Part shown: piece by piece, positions 8,583 through 15,154 of the stretch | Layout of the letters: each line of letters starts with the position of its first letter | Numbering within the stretch: the stretch's first letter is position 1 | Source of the DNA: a virus | Strand: one strand, 5' to 3' | DNA length: 64,000 bases | Virus record (IMG/VR): IMGVR_UViG_3300035703_000069 | Coordinates: 1-64,000 of that record | Translations under genes and position numbers: made by a program | Notes under the pieces: model-generated | Told to the model about the DNA's origin: nothing | Database searches by the model: none | Seen by the model: the letters and a program-made list of their open reading frames with translations, nothing else

Positions 8583-9713
8583 TCAGTCGGCCTCGGTTGC
8601 CATGGCTGTTCGAAGGTCGGCGGCTTGGATGTGACGGTGGTAGGTCTGCTCGTGGACCGTGGCGCTGTGGCCCATCGCTCGGGCGCAGAGCGTCAGGCGT
8701 TTGCCGCCCTCGATGCTGCGGATTGCCCAACGGTGGCGCAGGTCGTACAGGTCGAACTCGGGGAGGTGAGCTTCGATGATTGGGCGGATCTCCTGCGAAC
8801 GACGACTGTGGCGCCAGGAGTCGACGAACTTTTTCCCGAGGGCGGAGTTGTACTCGTCAGGTTGAGTCCAGCGAGTCCCACCAGGGATTGAGATGTTTTG
8901 AAGGTCAAAGCGTGCGATCCATGCGCGCGGTAGTGCGAAGCAGGTGCGCTTGGCGGGGGCGCGGTTGCGGCGTTTGATGGTGAGGCAGTCGGCTGTGCCG
9001 TCCTCGTGGAGCACGAGCGAGGGGACTTCGGCGGGGCGGCAGCCGAACGCTGCCAGAGCGGCGTAGCACCAGCCCCACTTCGTCGGGCGGAGAGCGTCGA
9101 GTAGGGCGAGGATTGCTTCGTCCTCGGGGATGGTGCGGTCAGCGGGTTCGTAGTTGCCTTTGAGGGCGGAGAGCTCTTCGAGGTTGCCGGGGATTCCCTG
9201 GTGTTTTGCGAGGCGCTTGAAGACTTTGCAGCACTCGAGCCGCGTGCGGGTGCCGGGCGGTGTCGCAGCGGCGGTTTTTAAGAGCTGCTGAAGTGTGCAG
9301 GGGGCTTTAGTGGGAAGGCGTCTGAGCTCCAGGGAAATGCGAGACCAAGTGCGCTCCGAGGCCGGGGTGCGTGGGCGCACTTGCCAGTAGTGGGTCTCGA
9401 AGGCGTGGATCGCCGCGGCGCAGCTCAAGGGTGCGTCAGGGCGCTCCGCTGGGGTGTGGACCGGTGTGGACCACGGAAGATTCGGGGGATAGGAGCCCTT
9501 CGTGATGGCTTCCTGTAGCTGAAGGCAACGAAGCTCAGCCGTGACCAAGCTCGTTGGGACAGCGGGGAGATCCAGTGAGATCCGTTTGCGTTTGCGGGTT
9601 CCGTCGTCCTCGGGGAAGGTTCCTCGCACGACAAGCGCCTGGCGGCGTTGCTCGATCAGCATCCGGAGCCCTCGCGAACGGAGGGTTTCGTTCACAGGAG
9701 CCAGGTCAAGCAT
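8583..9713 (-). CDS. int: Tyrosine recombinase (phage integrase)
   Basis: A 376-residue site-specific recombinase using the ATG at 9713; a TTG further upstream would add 17 residues but would run through the repeat pair at 9718-9735. Catalytic residues of the family are visible in the C-terminal domain: Arg in CRPAEVPSLVL, His-x-x-Arg-like box in LYDLRHRWAIRS, the second His in MGHSATVHEQ and the nucleophile Tyr in QTYHRH. The N-terminus supplies arm-binding and core-binding domains. It would integrate the phage at the tRNA-Ser(UGA) gene whose 3' half lies at 9846-9901. Divergent from the endolysin and convergent with the excisionase-like gene. Confidence 0.92.
   Translation of the reverse strand: MLDLAPVNETLRSRGLRMLIEQRRQALVVRGTFPEDDGTRKRKRISLDLPAVPTSLVTAELRCLQLQEAITKGSYPPNLPWSTPVHTPAERPDAPLSCAAAIHAFETHYWQVRPRTPASERTWSRISLELRRLPTKAPCTLQQLLKTAAATPPGTRTRLECCKVFKRLAKHQGIPGNLEELSALKGNYEPADRTIPEDEAILALLDALRPTKWGWCYAALAAFGCRPAEVPSLVLHEDGTADCLTIKRRNRAPAKRTCFALPRAWIARFDLQNISIPGGTRWTQPDEYNSALGKKFVDSWRHSRRSQEIRPIIEAHLPEFDLYDLRHRWAIRSIEGGKRLTLCARAMGHSATVHEQTYHRHIQAADLRTAMATEAD
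9456..9472 (+). repeat. Paired GTGGACC repeats inside int (candidate arm site)
   Basis: Two GTGGACC units, at 9456-9462 and 9466-9472 (10-bp period), in the same orientation as the pairs at 9718-9735 and 9951-9968. They are inside the integrase coding region. Candidate extra integrase or excisionase binding site, or coincidence; weaker than the other two pairs. Confidence 0.4.
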
Positions 9714-9717
9714 GAGC

Positions 9718-9735
9718 GTGGACCATTTGTGGACC
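9718..9735 (+). repeat. Paired GTGGACC repeats at the int start (candidate arm-type site)
   Basis: GTGGACC at 9718-9724 and again at 9729-9735, an 11-bp period (one helical turn). The pair lies 5 bp upstream of the integrase ATG at 9713, so bound protein could both form the intasome and repress int. It is about 110 bp from the att core and matches the pair on the other side of the core. Confidence 0.6.
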
Positions 9736-9845
9736 ACTTTCCCACGCGTGCCGGTGCGAATCAACGCGAGAGCTCCTGGGAGAGGTGCCGCTCTCGGATG
9801 ATTGAAAAGCTTGTCGGGGCCTGAGATTTCAGGCCCTGACTGGAA

Positions 9846-9901
9846 CGGAGAGGGTGGGATTCGAACCCACGGAGGCTTTCACCTCGCCGGTTTTCAAGAC
9901 C
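9846..9901 (-). other. attP: attP core: 3' half of tRNA-Ser(UGA)
   Basis: Read on the minus strand, the DNA runs from the anticodon arm (GGTCTTGAAAACC, anticodon TGA) through a long class II variable arm, a T arm GTGGGTTCGAATCCCAC and the acceptor 3' strand CTCTCCG. The 5' half of the tRNA is absent. A 56-bp identity block of this kind is the usual recombination core for integrases that use tRNA-Ser. It lies between int and the endolysin, flanked on both sides by paired GTGGACC repeats, which favours a complete attP over a prophage junction. Confidence 0.8.
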
Positions 9902-9950
9902 AAAGACAAGATCAGTGGTAGCAGCGTGTTTGAAGGGTAGTGCGAAGAAT

Positions 9951-9968
9951 GTGGACCGTTTGTGGACC
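9951..9968 (+). repeat. Paired GTGGACC repeats beside the att core (candidate arm-type site)
   Basis: GTGGACC at 9951-9957 and 9962-9968, 11-bp period, in the same orientation as the pair at 9718-9735 but on the other side of the tRNA-Ser core, 50 bp away. Together the two pairs look like P and P' arm sites. Confidence 0.6.
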
Positions 9969-9996
9969 GTTAGCCTTGTGAGTACGCGGTTTGCAG

Positions 9997-11139
9997 ATGG
10001 CCGGCACGAAGGCGAAGACGTACCCCAATACCTGGGAGGGCGTTGAGCAGGCGGCCAAGGATGCGGGGGCGAAGCATGTGCCGTTGGTCGCCGCGCAGTG
10101 GGCTCTCGAGAGCGGATTCGGCAAGCACGCTCCCGGCCAGAACTACTTCGGTCTGAAGGGCACTGGGAAGGGGCGCAAGACCAAGGAGTTCGTCGACGGG
10201 AAGTGGGTGACGATCACGGACGAGTTTCTGGAGTTTCCCGATCTCGGGGCGTGTGTGCGTTACCTCGTGACGCGGTGGTACAAGGACTGGGATCAGTACG
10301 AGGGGGTGGACCGGGCGCCGACCTCCGAGGCCGGGGCCAAGGAGTTGGTCAAGCAGGGCTATGCGACGGATCCTCAGTACGCCCAGAAGCTGATCAAGCT
10401 GCTCGAGGAGCATGCGCCGCGGACCGAGCCCCCGAAGCCGGTGGTGAAGGCATCGCCGAAGGCGATCTTGTACCGGATCGAGGCAACGCAGGACACCTGG
10501 CTGAAGAAGGAGCCGGTGCAGGCCACCGAGCTCGGGGAGAAGGAGAGGGTGAGCTGCCCAAAGGGGCGGGATTATGCAGTTGTTGCATACGCCGAGTGCC
10601 CGGCAGATGGGCATGCGCAGGTGGAGTTGGCCGCGGGGGCGGGGACGTGGTTCCTGTATGAGCCGCACTGGCGCAAGGTGATCGGTGCAGGAGAAGCGAT
10701 GCGCCCCGAGGTCGACTGGAGTGACTTCAACTGCTTGGTGACGCCGAACCTCAGCGTCGGGGAAATTTTGCAATTTGACAGGCGCCGAATTCCCGGGCCG
10801 GCGGCGTCGGTGCGGACTCGACTGCTGCGGACTGCTGCAGAGTTCCAGCGGGTTCGCGAGGCGTGGGGGCGGCCCCTGGGGGTGACGAGCTTCTATAGGC
10901 CGGAGCCGATCAATGCCCAGGTGGGAGGGGTGCCGGGCTCGAGGCACGTCCTCGGGGAGGCGTTTGACCTCTACCCGGTGGACCGGAGCCTGGACAGCTT
11001 CTACCAGTGGATTCGCACTCGGTGGACCGGGGGGCTGGGAGATGGGCGATCGCGGGGCTTCGTGCACCTCGACGTGCGCGGTGGTGGCGGCTTTGTGCCG
11101 GGTGCCGGGGTTAGGCCTGCGGCCGAGTGGATCTACTGA
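9997..11139 (+). CDS. Two-domain endolysin: glucosaminidase-like plus M15-type peptidase
   Basis: A 380-residue protein, ATG 9997. Residues about 10-125 resemble the N-acetylglucosaminidase/muramidase domain (VPLVAAQWALESGFGKHAPG, NYFGLKG, and a catalytic-type Glu in ALESGFGKH). Residues about 255-380 match D-Ala-D-Ala carboxypeptidase-like M15 enzymes: TSFYRPEPINAQVGG, PGSRHVLGEAFDLYPVD (zinc His and Asp) and a final FVHLDVRG (second His). Two activities on different peptidoglycan bonds make a strong lysis enzyme. There is no signal peptide, so a holin is needed. On the plus strand, beside the att site and apart from the late operon. Confidence 0.85.
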   Translation: MAGTKAKTYPNTWEGVEQAAKDAGAKHVPLVAAQWALESGFGKHAPGQNYFGLKGTGKGRKTKEFVDGKWVTITDEFLEFPDLGACVRYLVTRWYKDWDQYEGVDRAPTSEAGAKELVKQGYATDPQYAQKLIKLLEEHAPRTEPPKPVVKASPKAILYRIEATQDTWLKKEPVQATELGEKERVSCPKGRDYAVVAYAECPADGHAQVELAAGAGTWFLYEPHWRKVIGAGEAMRPEVDWSDFNCLVTPNLSVGEILQFDRRRIPGPAASVRTRLLRTAAEFQRVREAWGRPLGVTSFYRPEPINAQVGGVPGSRHVLGEAFDLYPVDRSLDSFYQWIRTRWTGGLGDGRSRGFVHLDVRGGGGFVPGAGVRPAAEWIY

Positions 11140-11282
11140 TGGATGACCGCACTCGGGAGAACTGGGCGAAGGTCAAGGAGGCCCTGGAGCGCGCCGGCAA
11201 AACCAGCAGCCCCTTCTATACGAGGGCGGTGGCGGTACTGACGACGGGGCGCGACCCGGGGCCGGATTTCGGAAGGAAGTGA
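11139..11282 (+). CDS. Small protein coupled to the endolysin
   Basis: A 47-residue gene. Its ATG shares one base with the endolysin stop (TGATG), a typical coupled arrangement. The sequence MDDRTRENWAKVKEALERAG, followed by FYTRAVAVLTTGRDPGP, resembles short conserved hypotheticals of marine picocyanobacteria and their phages. No membrane segment, so it is not itself a holin. Role unknown. Confidence 0.7.
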   Translation: MDDRTRENWAKVKEALERAGKTSSPFYTRAVAVLTTGRDPGPDFGRK

Positions 11283-11318
11283 AGCGCCTAGATCCGTTGC
11301 GGGGCAGCGGGTTTGAGG

Positions 11319-11347
11319 TATTGGCGTTGACAATGTAATTGCCAATA
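11319..11347. promoter_or_regulatory. Inverted repeat around a TTGACA box
   Basis: TATTGGC at 11319-11325 and GCCAATA at 11341-11347 form a 7-bp perfect inverted repeat with a 15-bp spacer holding TTGACA (11327-11332), a -35-like hexamer. The -10 is poor (TATGTA 14 bp on, or TAGAGG 17 bp on). It could be an operator over a promoter in the 325-bp gap 11283-11607, which otherwise holds only the tRNA-like element at 11469-11540. Confidence 0.4.
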
Positions 11348-11468
11348 TGTAGAGGCGCCGGGGACCTTTCCTTTGGTGTGGGGATGACCCAGGCGTGCGG
11401 GGACAGGGGCCTGGGCGCTATCGCTCAAAGCCTAACGAACTCCTAATCAGCGCCAAATTTGGAGTTGA

Positions 11469-11540
11469 GGGGTCGTGTCGGAATCGAACCGACTTTCCGA
11501 GTGCGTTGTCCGCCTGTCCTTACCAATGGACTACCGACCC
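11469..11540 (-). tRNA. tRNA-like element with a broken anticodon arm
   Basis: On the minus strand the acceptor GGGTCGG pairs with ACGACCC at six of seven positions, the D arm is GTCC/GGAC around ATTGGTAA, and the T arm GTCGG-TTCGATT-CCGAC is perfect. The 22 nt between D and T arms have the right length for an anticodon arm plus variable loop. The expected stem (GGCGG with ACTCG) does not pair, and the T before the anticodon is missing. By simple counting the anticodon would be AAC. Either a decayed tRNA or a tRNA mimic. Confidence 0.5.
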
Positions 11541-11607
11541 AGCGACCCCCAGGTTTGAGCTTCCGCGGAGAGGCTGAGGGGGTGTTGCTGACACCAGGCT
11601 AGGTGCC

Positions 11608-12441
11608 TCAGTACGTGCCGCCGTCGATGGTGATGCCGTCGATGGAGCCGCCGGTGATGTTCACGTTGCTGGCGTTCTGGGTGCTCATCGTCCCGAGGCC
11701 GGTGATGTCGGTGTTGGGGATGGTGGCGGAGGCGGTTAAGGCGTTGGTGCCGGAGCCTTTGACGTAGCCGGTGAGGGTGGTGGCGCCGGTGCCGCCGTAG
11801 GCAACGCCGATGGTGGAGGCGTTCCAGACGCCGCTGGTCAAAGTGCCGACGGAGGTCAGCGAGCTGGAAACCACGCCGGAGCCGAGCCCGGTTTTACTCA
11901 GGACGCTGGTGCCATCGATGCGGAAGGAGAAGCCGGCGGCGAGCTCGATGTTCTGGTTGGACGTCCAGCTGTCAGTGGCGTCGTACCAGAGGAAGGTCTT
12001 GTCGGTGCCGGCTTTGAGGACGATGCCCCCGCCGTTTGCGCCGGCGTCGGTCGGGGAGGCCGTGGCACCGAGCTCGAGGGTCAGATCGTCAACACTGACC
12101 GTGGTGCTGTTGATCGTGGTCGTCGTGCCGTTGACGGTGAGGTTGCCGCCAACGGTGACGTTGCCGGTGGTCGCCAGGCTCGGGATGGTCGCACCACTTA
12201 GGTCGACCGTGCCAGTGAAGGTCTTGTTACCCGAGATCGTCTGGGCGCCAGTGAGATTGACGAAGGCGCCGGGGCCACCGATGGCAATGATTGCGGTGGC
12301 TGTGCCGTTCTGCCCGCCGGTACCTTTGCCGTAGTAGAGGATTTCGTTGACCTCGTTGAAGGCAACTTCAGCGTTCAGGAGCGAAGAAGGAGCTCCGGCT
12401 TCACCAGAGACGCGACGGCGGATGCGAACTGGATTGGCCAT
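11608..12441 (-). CDS. Tail fiber-like structural protein
   Basis: A 277-residue protein, low in charge and rich in Gly, Thr, Ser and Asn. The N-terminus MANPVRIRRR followed by an AEVAFNEVNEILYYGKG segment is the attachment-type leader seen in cyanophage fibers. The body holds short beta repeats (ISGNKTFTGTVDLSG, TTGNVTVGGNLTVNGTTTT) typical of trimeric fibers, and the end IDGITIDGGTY closes the protein at the surface. Last minus-strand gene of the late region. Likely a minor receptor-binding fiber. Confidence 0.75.
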   Translation of the reverse strand: MANPVRIRRRVSGEAGAPSSLLNAEVAFNEVNEILYYGKGTGGQNGTATAIIAIGGPGAFVNLTGAQTISGNKTFTGTVDLSGATIPSLATTGNVTVGGNLTVNGTTTTINSTTVSVDDLTLELGATASPTDAGANGGGIVLKAGTDKTFLWYDATDSWTSNQNIELAAGFSFRIDGTSVLSKTGLGSGVVSSSLTSVGTLTSGVWNASTIGVAYGGTGATTLTGYVKGSGTNALTASATIPNTDITGLGTMSTQNASNVNITGGSIDGITIDGGTY

Positions 12442-12444
12442 GGC

Positions 12445-12711
12445 TTAGAAGTTGCCTCCGTCGGTGGTTGTGAGGAAGGTGTGGGCGGCGTCTGCTCTGA
12501 AAGCGCCAACTGTGTTGTCGTAGTACACGAGAGAGCCGTCTACAGGGGAAACAGCGAGGACCGGAAGTTCGACACCCGCTGGGCCTTGAGGGCCTGCAGT
12601 GACGATCTCGACGGTGGCGGTCGCGCTCGGAGCTTCTACCAGCGTAAAAGCGCCGGATATTTCGGTCACTTCGACGAAGGCAGAGGTCGTTGTGGCGACG
12701 ACTGTTGTCAT
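12445..12711 (-). CDS. Small fiber accessory protein with collagen-like triplets
   Basis: 88 residues: a Thr/Val-rich N-terminal beta segment, a GPQGPAG collagen-like stretch near residue 40, then SPVDGSLVYYDNTVGAFRAD, a motif common in phage fiber tips. Its start overlaps the upstream gene by 4 bp and it lies 3 bp before the fiber gene at 12441. Probably a fiber linker or baseplate adaptor. Confidence 0.65.
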   Translation of the reverse strand: MTTVVATTTSAFVEVTEISGAFTLVEAPSATATVEIVTAGPQGPAGVELPVLAVSPVDGSLVYYDNTVGAFRADAAHTFLTTTDGGNF

Positions 12712-13046
12712 GGTGTTGTGTATCCTTGTTCTGCGATTATTCCGCCTTCTAAGTAATACTCTCTTTCGCCAATAGCATTTACAAGTAAGACGTCGTAAAC
12801 GGTCTGATCGGGTAGTGTTTCTGTGGCTGCTGCGGGAAGCGACATTTTAATTTTGCCGGCAGCACGATCTGTGTAGGTGATTGTGAAGTCGGCGTATTTC
12901 TTGCTACGGGCTTGATCCCAGATCTGGGAATAAACAGTCCAGCCTGCAAGGTTAATAGCGGCTTTATTGCTGTCGAGGAAGCGCAGTTGAACGCTGTAAT
13001 CAGCGCGGCGCTGCAACCTGATGTTGTAGACCCCGGGCTGGATCAT
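12708..13046 (-). CDS. Baseplate/fiber accessory protein (BppU-like N-terminus)
   Basis: A 112-residue beta-rich protein. The sequence GVYNIRLQRRADYSVQLRFL, then AAINLAGWTVYSQIWDQ, and a closing YYLEGGIIAEQGYT resemble the N-terminal immunoglobulin-like adaptor of lactococcal BppU-type baseplate proteins and many cyanophage fiber genes. It overlaps the collagen-like gene by 4 bp (ATGA). It would link fibers to the tail end. Family match by eye only. Confidence 0.6.
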   Translation of the reverse strand: MIQPGVYNIRLQRRADYSVQLRFLDSNKAAINLAGWTVYSQIWDQARSKKYADFTITYTDRAAGKIKMSLPAAATETLPDQTVYDVLLVNAIGEREYYLEGGIIAEQGYTTP

Positions 13047-13082
13047 TTGCGAGTCCTCCTGGGGTAGTTTACCGAGCTCGGA

Positions 13083-13391
13083 TTAGCGAGAAGCGTTGCG
13101 CAGCACGGCTTTGATTGGGGAGTAGAGCGCGACGACTTGGTCGATTTGACGGGCGGTGGCGGGGTTGCCTGTGGCTTGTGCGATGGTCGAGGCGATCTCG
13201 GCAGTCATGACCTCGGGGCTGGCTGTGCGGAGCAGCGTTGGCATTTCGTCGTCGAGGCGCTCGTAGACGTAGGGCAGGGCTTTGCGCAGCGGGCGGTCGA
13301 TGACGGCTTTAGCCAAGGGCTTGATCACGGCCTCGGTGAGACCCATGAAAAGGAAGGCGATCAGGCCGTCGATCAGGGTGCGGAGGGACAT
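13083..13391 (-). CDS. Small protein with N-terminal hydrophobic segment
   Basis: 102 residues from ATG 13391: LRTLIDGLIAFLFMGLTEAV is a hydrophobic, possibly membrane-inserting N-terminus, followed by a soluble helical part with a PATARQIDQVVALYSP segment. First of three consecutive small genes with membrane-like segments (13083-13883), the nearest thing to a lysis cassette besides the endolysin. Candidate holin partner or membrane-associated accessory. Confidence 0.6.
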   Translation of the reverse strand: MSLRTLIDGLIAFLFMGLTEAVIKPLAKAVIDRPLRKALPYVYERLDDEMPTLLRTASPEVMTAEIASTIAQATGNPATARQIDQVVALYSPIKAVLRNASR

Positions 13392-13395
13392 GAGG

Positions 13396-13641
13396 TCAGG
13401 AGGTAGGTGGGCTATTGCGTTTGCGCACCGAGCTCGTGCTGTTGGGGCTGTCGGTGATGTAGGCCCACATCGTTGAGGTCGCGCCCCCGGCGACGGTGAA
13501 GGCTTGGGTCCATTGGTTGCCACATTGGCCAGGGCGGCGCCATTCGCAGCTGGCGACGTTGGCGCTGGCCATCACCATCATGTAGCCGTAGCACCCGACC
13601 AAGAGGCGCAGAACCAGCGTCACGATGGTGGGGTGGTTCAT
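13396..13641 (-). CDS. Small membrane protein, holin candidate
   Basis: 81 residues. Residues about 5-28 (TIVTLVLRLLVGCYGYMMVM) form one clear hydrophobic helix, followed by a Trp/Cys-containing loop (CEWRRPGQCGNQW) and a Ser/Arg-rich tail. One membrane span with a small soluble domain fits class III holin-like or spanin-like accessories. Overlaps the next gene by 4 bp (13638-13641). Confidence 0.55.
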   Translation of the reverse strand: MNHPTIVTLVLRLLVGCYGYMMVMASANVASCEWRRPGQCGNQWTQAFTVAGGATSTMWAYITDSPNSTSSVRKRNSPPTS

Positions 13642-13883
13642 GTCGAGGTGGCCTCGAGCTTGGCGACGCGCTGCTCCAGGCCGTTGATGCGTTGGTAGGT
13701 CTCTTTGCGGTCGGCCTTGATGTCGACGTGGAGCTCCTCGAGGCGGAGGGCGACGTTCTCGACGGCGGCGGTGAGCTTGATGACGGCTTCGCGCCCGTCG
13801 CGTGCGCTGCGGTTAGCGCCACCGACGCCCATTGCTCCGACAGTGATGGCGGCGCCGACGACGGCTGCGGCTACTTCAATCAC
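13638..13883 (-). CDS. Membrane-anchored coiled-coil protein, holin-associated candidate
   Basis: 81 residues: an N-terminal Ala/Gly/Val-rich span (IEVAAAVVGAAITVGAMGVG) and then a long heptad-like helix (LEELHVDIKADRKETYQRIN, GLEQRVAKLEA). This is the layout of XhlA-type lysis proteins and of Rz-like spanins. It is the first gene of the small membrane-protein group and probably belongs to the lysis functions, although its strand is opposite to the endolysin. Confidence 0.6.
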   Translation of the reverse strand: MIEVAAAVVGAAITVGAMGVGGANRSARDGREAVIKLTAAVENVALRLEELHVDIKADRKETYQRINGLEQRVAKLEATST

Positions 13884-13921
13884 GACAGAGCGGATCGTAC
13901 AAACCAGCGTAGCGAAGCTGA

Positions 13922-14065
13922 TTAGCGGCCCTGTCCGCGTAGTTTTTTACGTCCGCGGCGACGAGGGCGGGAGTTTTGGCCTTGTCCTTGGGAGGTGGTC
14001 TTTGGCTTGCCGGGGGAGAAGACCAGACGCGATGCGGAGACGCCTGTTTTGCTCTTGACGGCCAA
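13922..14065 (-). CDS. Short Arg/Lys/Gly-rich basic protein
   Basis: A frame of 47 residues from TTG 14065: VSASRLVFSPGKPKTTSQGQ, then SRPRRRGRKKLRGQGR at the C-terminus. Very basic, low-complexity tails ending in K-x-RGQG(K/R) are seen in short cyanophage genes. Upstream in the same frame are two Cys (CTNC), with no better start codon before an in-frame stop. Probably a nucleic-acid-binding or virion-associated peptide. Start uncertain. The rest of the 13884-14170 gap shows only a divergent leader. Confidence 0.5.
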   Translation of the reverse strand: MAVKSKTGVSASRLVFSPGKPKTTSQGQGQNSRPRRRGRKKLRGQGR

Positions 14066-14170
14066 GGGTTTGGGGCAGTTGGTACAGGTTAGCCGCGCTC
14101 GGGATTCTTAGACTGCAGTGGCGACTTCGCCGGTTCGTATCTGCCTACATAGGCGAAAGAGGACAGCCAC

Positions 14171-14629
14171 ATGGCATCTCCGGTACAGATCAAACGTTCA
14201 GCTGTTGCTGGCAAGATTCCGCTGACGTCGGACTTAGCGCTTTCTGAACTTGCGATTAACACGCATGATGGCAAGCTTTATACGAAGACTGATCGCGGAG
14301 GTAGTGTTGCTATTACCGAGATCGGCAAGACAGGCGGGGAGTTCACCGAGTCGGTGCAGTTAGCTGCAGGTTCGACTGAGGTGTACAGCGGGGCGTACTA
14401 CCCGTTTGTGTCGCAGGTGGACATCGGGACGGACCCGAATCAGATCTCGGTGAATCACATGCTCGGACGGCTGGCGTTCCAGGATGAGCTGGCGAGTGTG
14501 ATTCCGGCGCAGACGGTGCCCGGCGGGGCGAAGGAGATCAACTTCGAGTATGTGTCCGACACCTCGATCAAGGTGAGGATGCGAGGGTCGGACGGTGTTG
14601 TGCGCTCGGCGACGCTGACGCTGAGTTAG
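14171..14629 (+). CDS. Virion/fiber protein with Mtd-like N-terminus, on the opposite strand
   Basis: 152 residues. The N-terminus (SPVQIKRSAVAGKIPLTSDL, ALSELAINTHDGKLYTK) matches the short attachment domain found in fibers and major tropism determinants. The C-terminus (LGRLAFQDELASVIPAQ, then INFEYVSDTSIKVRMRG) is a cyanophage fiber motif also echoed in the 1173-aa fiber at 18054-21575. It is the only structural gene here on the plus strand, with its stop overlapping the minus-strand gene at 14626. Confidence 0.75.
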   Translation: MASPVQIKRSAVAGKIPLTSDLALSELAINTHDGKLYTKTDRGGSVAITEIGKTGGEFTESVQLAAGSTEVYSGAYYPFVSQVDIGTDPNQISVNHMLGRLAFQDELASVIPAQTVPGGAKEINFEYVSDTSIKVRMRGSDGVVRSATLTLS

Positions 14630-14928
14630 TCCCCGGCGAATACACGGACAGGGCTGCTGGGGGTGACCAGGTAGGCATCCCAGCCGTCAGGTAGGCCAGC
14701 GGTGAACTTGGCGTTGACGTGCCAGCCATCGAGCGTGGTGGGTGGGGTGATCTCGTCGCCGGTCTCGGGATCCCACTCGCCGCCCTCGGTGATGGTGCCG
14801 ATCACATCGAGGATGTGCGTGTGGGATAAGAGCAGCGGGCGAGGGGACTCGTCAGCGATCCAGAGGCCAGCGGATTCGCAGGCGCTGGTGAAGGCGGCCT
14901 CGTCAGTGAAGCGCAGGAAGTAGGTCAT
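14626..14928 (-). CDS. Hypothetical protein of the fiber cluster
   Basis: 100 residues: MTYFLRFTDEAAFTSACESA, then ITEGGEWDPETGDEITPP and a DGWHVNAKFTAGLPDGWDAY ending. This pattern of a short FLRFTDE start and DGWHVN core is common in small phage genes placed after fibers, where such proteins may be fiber chaperones. Overlaps its upstream neighbour by 4 bp and is convergent with the plus-strand fiber gene. Confidence 0.65.
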   Translation of the reverse strand: MTYFLRFTDEAAFTSACESAGLWIADESPRPLLLSHTHILDVIGTITEGGEWDPETGDEITPPTTLDGWHVNAKFTAGLPDGWDAYLVTPSSPVRVFAGD

Positions 14929-15149
14929 TCGAGGGGCTCCAGGGGCAGGGGCTCGGGCAGGGCGTCGGGGTCGGGGAAGACGTAGCCCAGCTCTTCAGCG
15001 CGGGCGATGGCTTCGGCTTCGTCGGTGAAGATTTCGACGGTGTGGGGAGTCACCAGCTCGGTGCCGGGCTCCATCTCGCTGTATTGCAGATAGCCGTCGT
15101 CGTTGTGGATGACGACGTAGCTCAGTTCGGTGAAGGTGTGAACGGCCAT
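14925..15149 (-). CDS. Small acidic protein after the fiber gene
   Basis: 74 residues from ATG 15149 (a TTG nine bases upstream is also possible). Acidic, with FTELSYVVIHNDDGYLQYSE and a C-terminal Pro/Leu/Glu repeat (LPEPLPLEPLE). Follows the leucine-rich-type fiber by 5 bp and overlaps the next gene by 4 bp. Probably a fiber assembly accessory; no domain recognised. Confidence 0.6.
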   Translation of the reverse strand: MAVHTFTELSYVVIHNDDGYLQYSEMEPGTELVTPHTVEIFTDEAEAIARAEELGYVFPDPDALPEPLPLEPLE

Positions 15150-15154
15150 GGTGA

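Noticed and set aside
9846-9901. Functional tRNA-Ser gene
   Set aside because: Only the anticodon-to-3' half is present; no matching acceptor 5' strand or D arm lies upstream.
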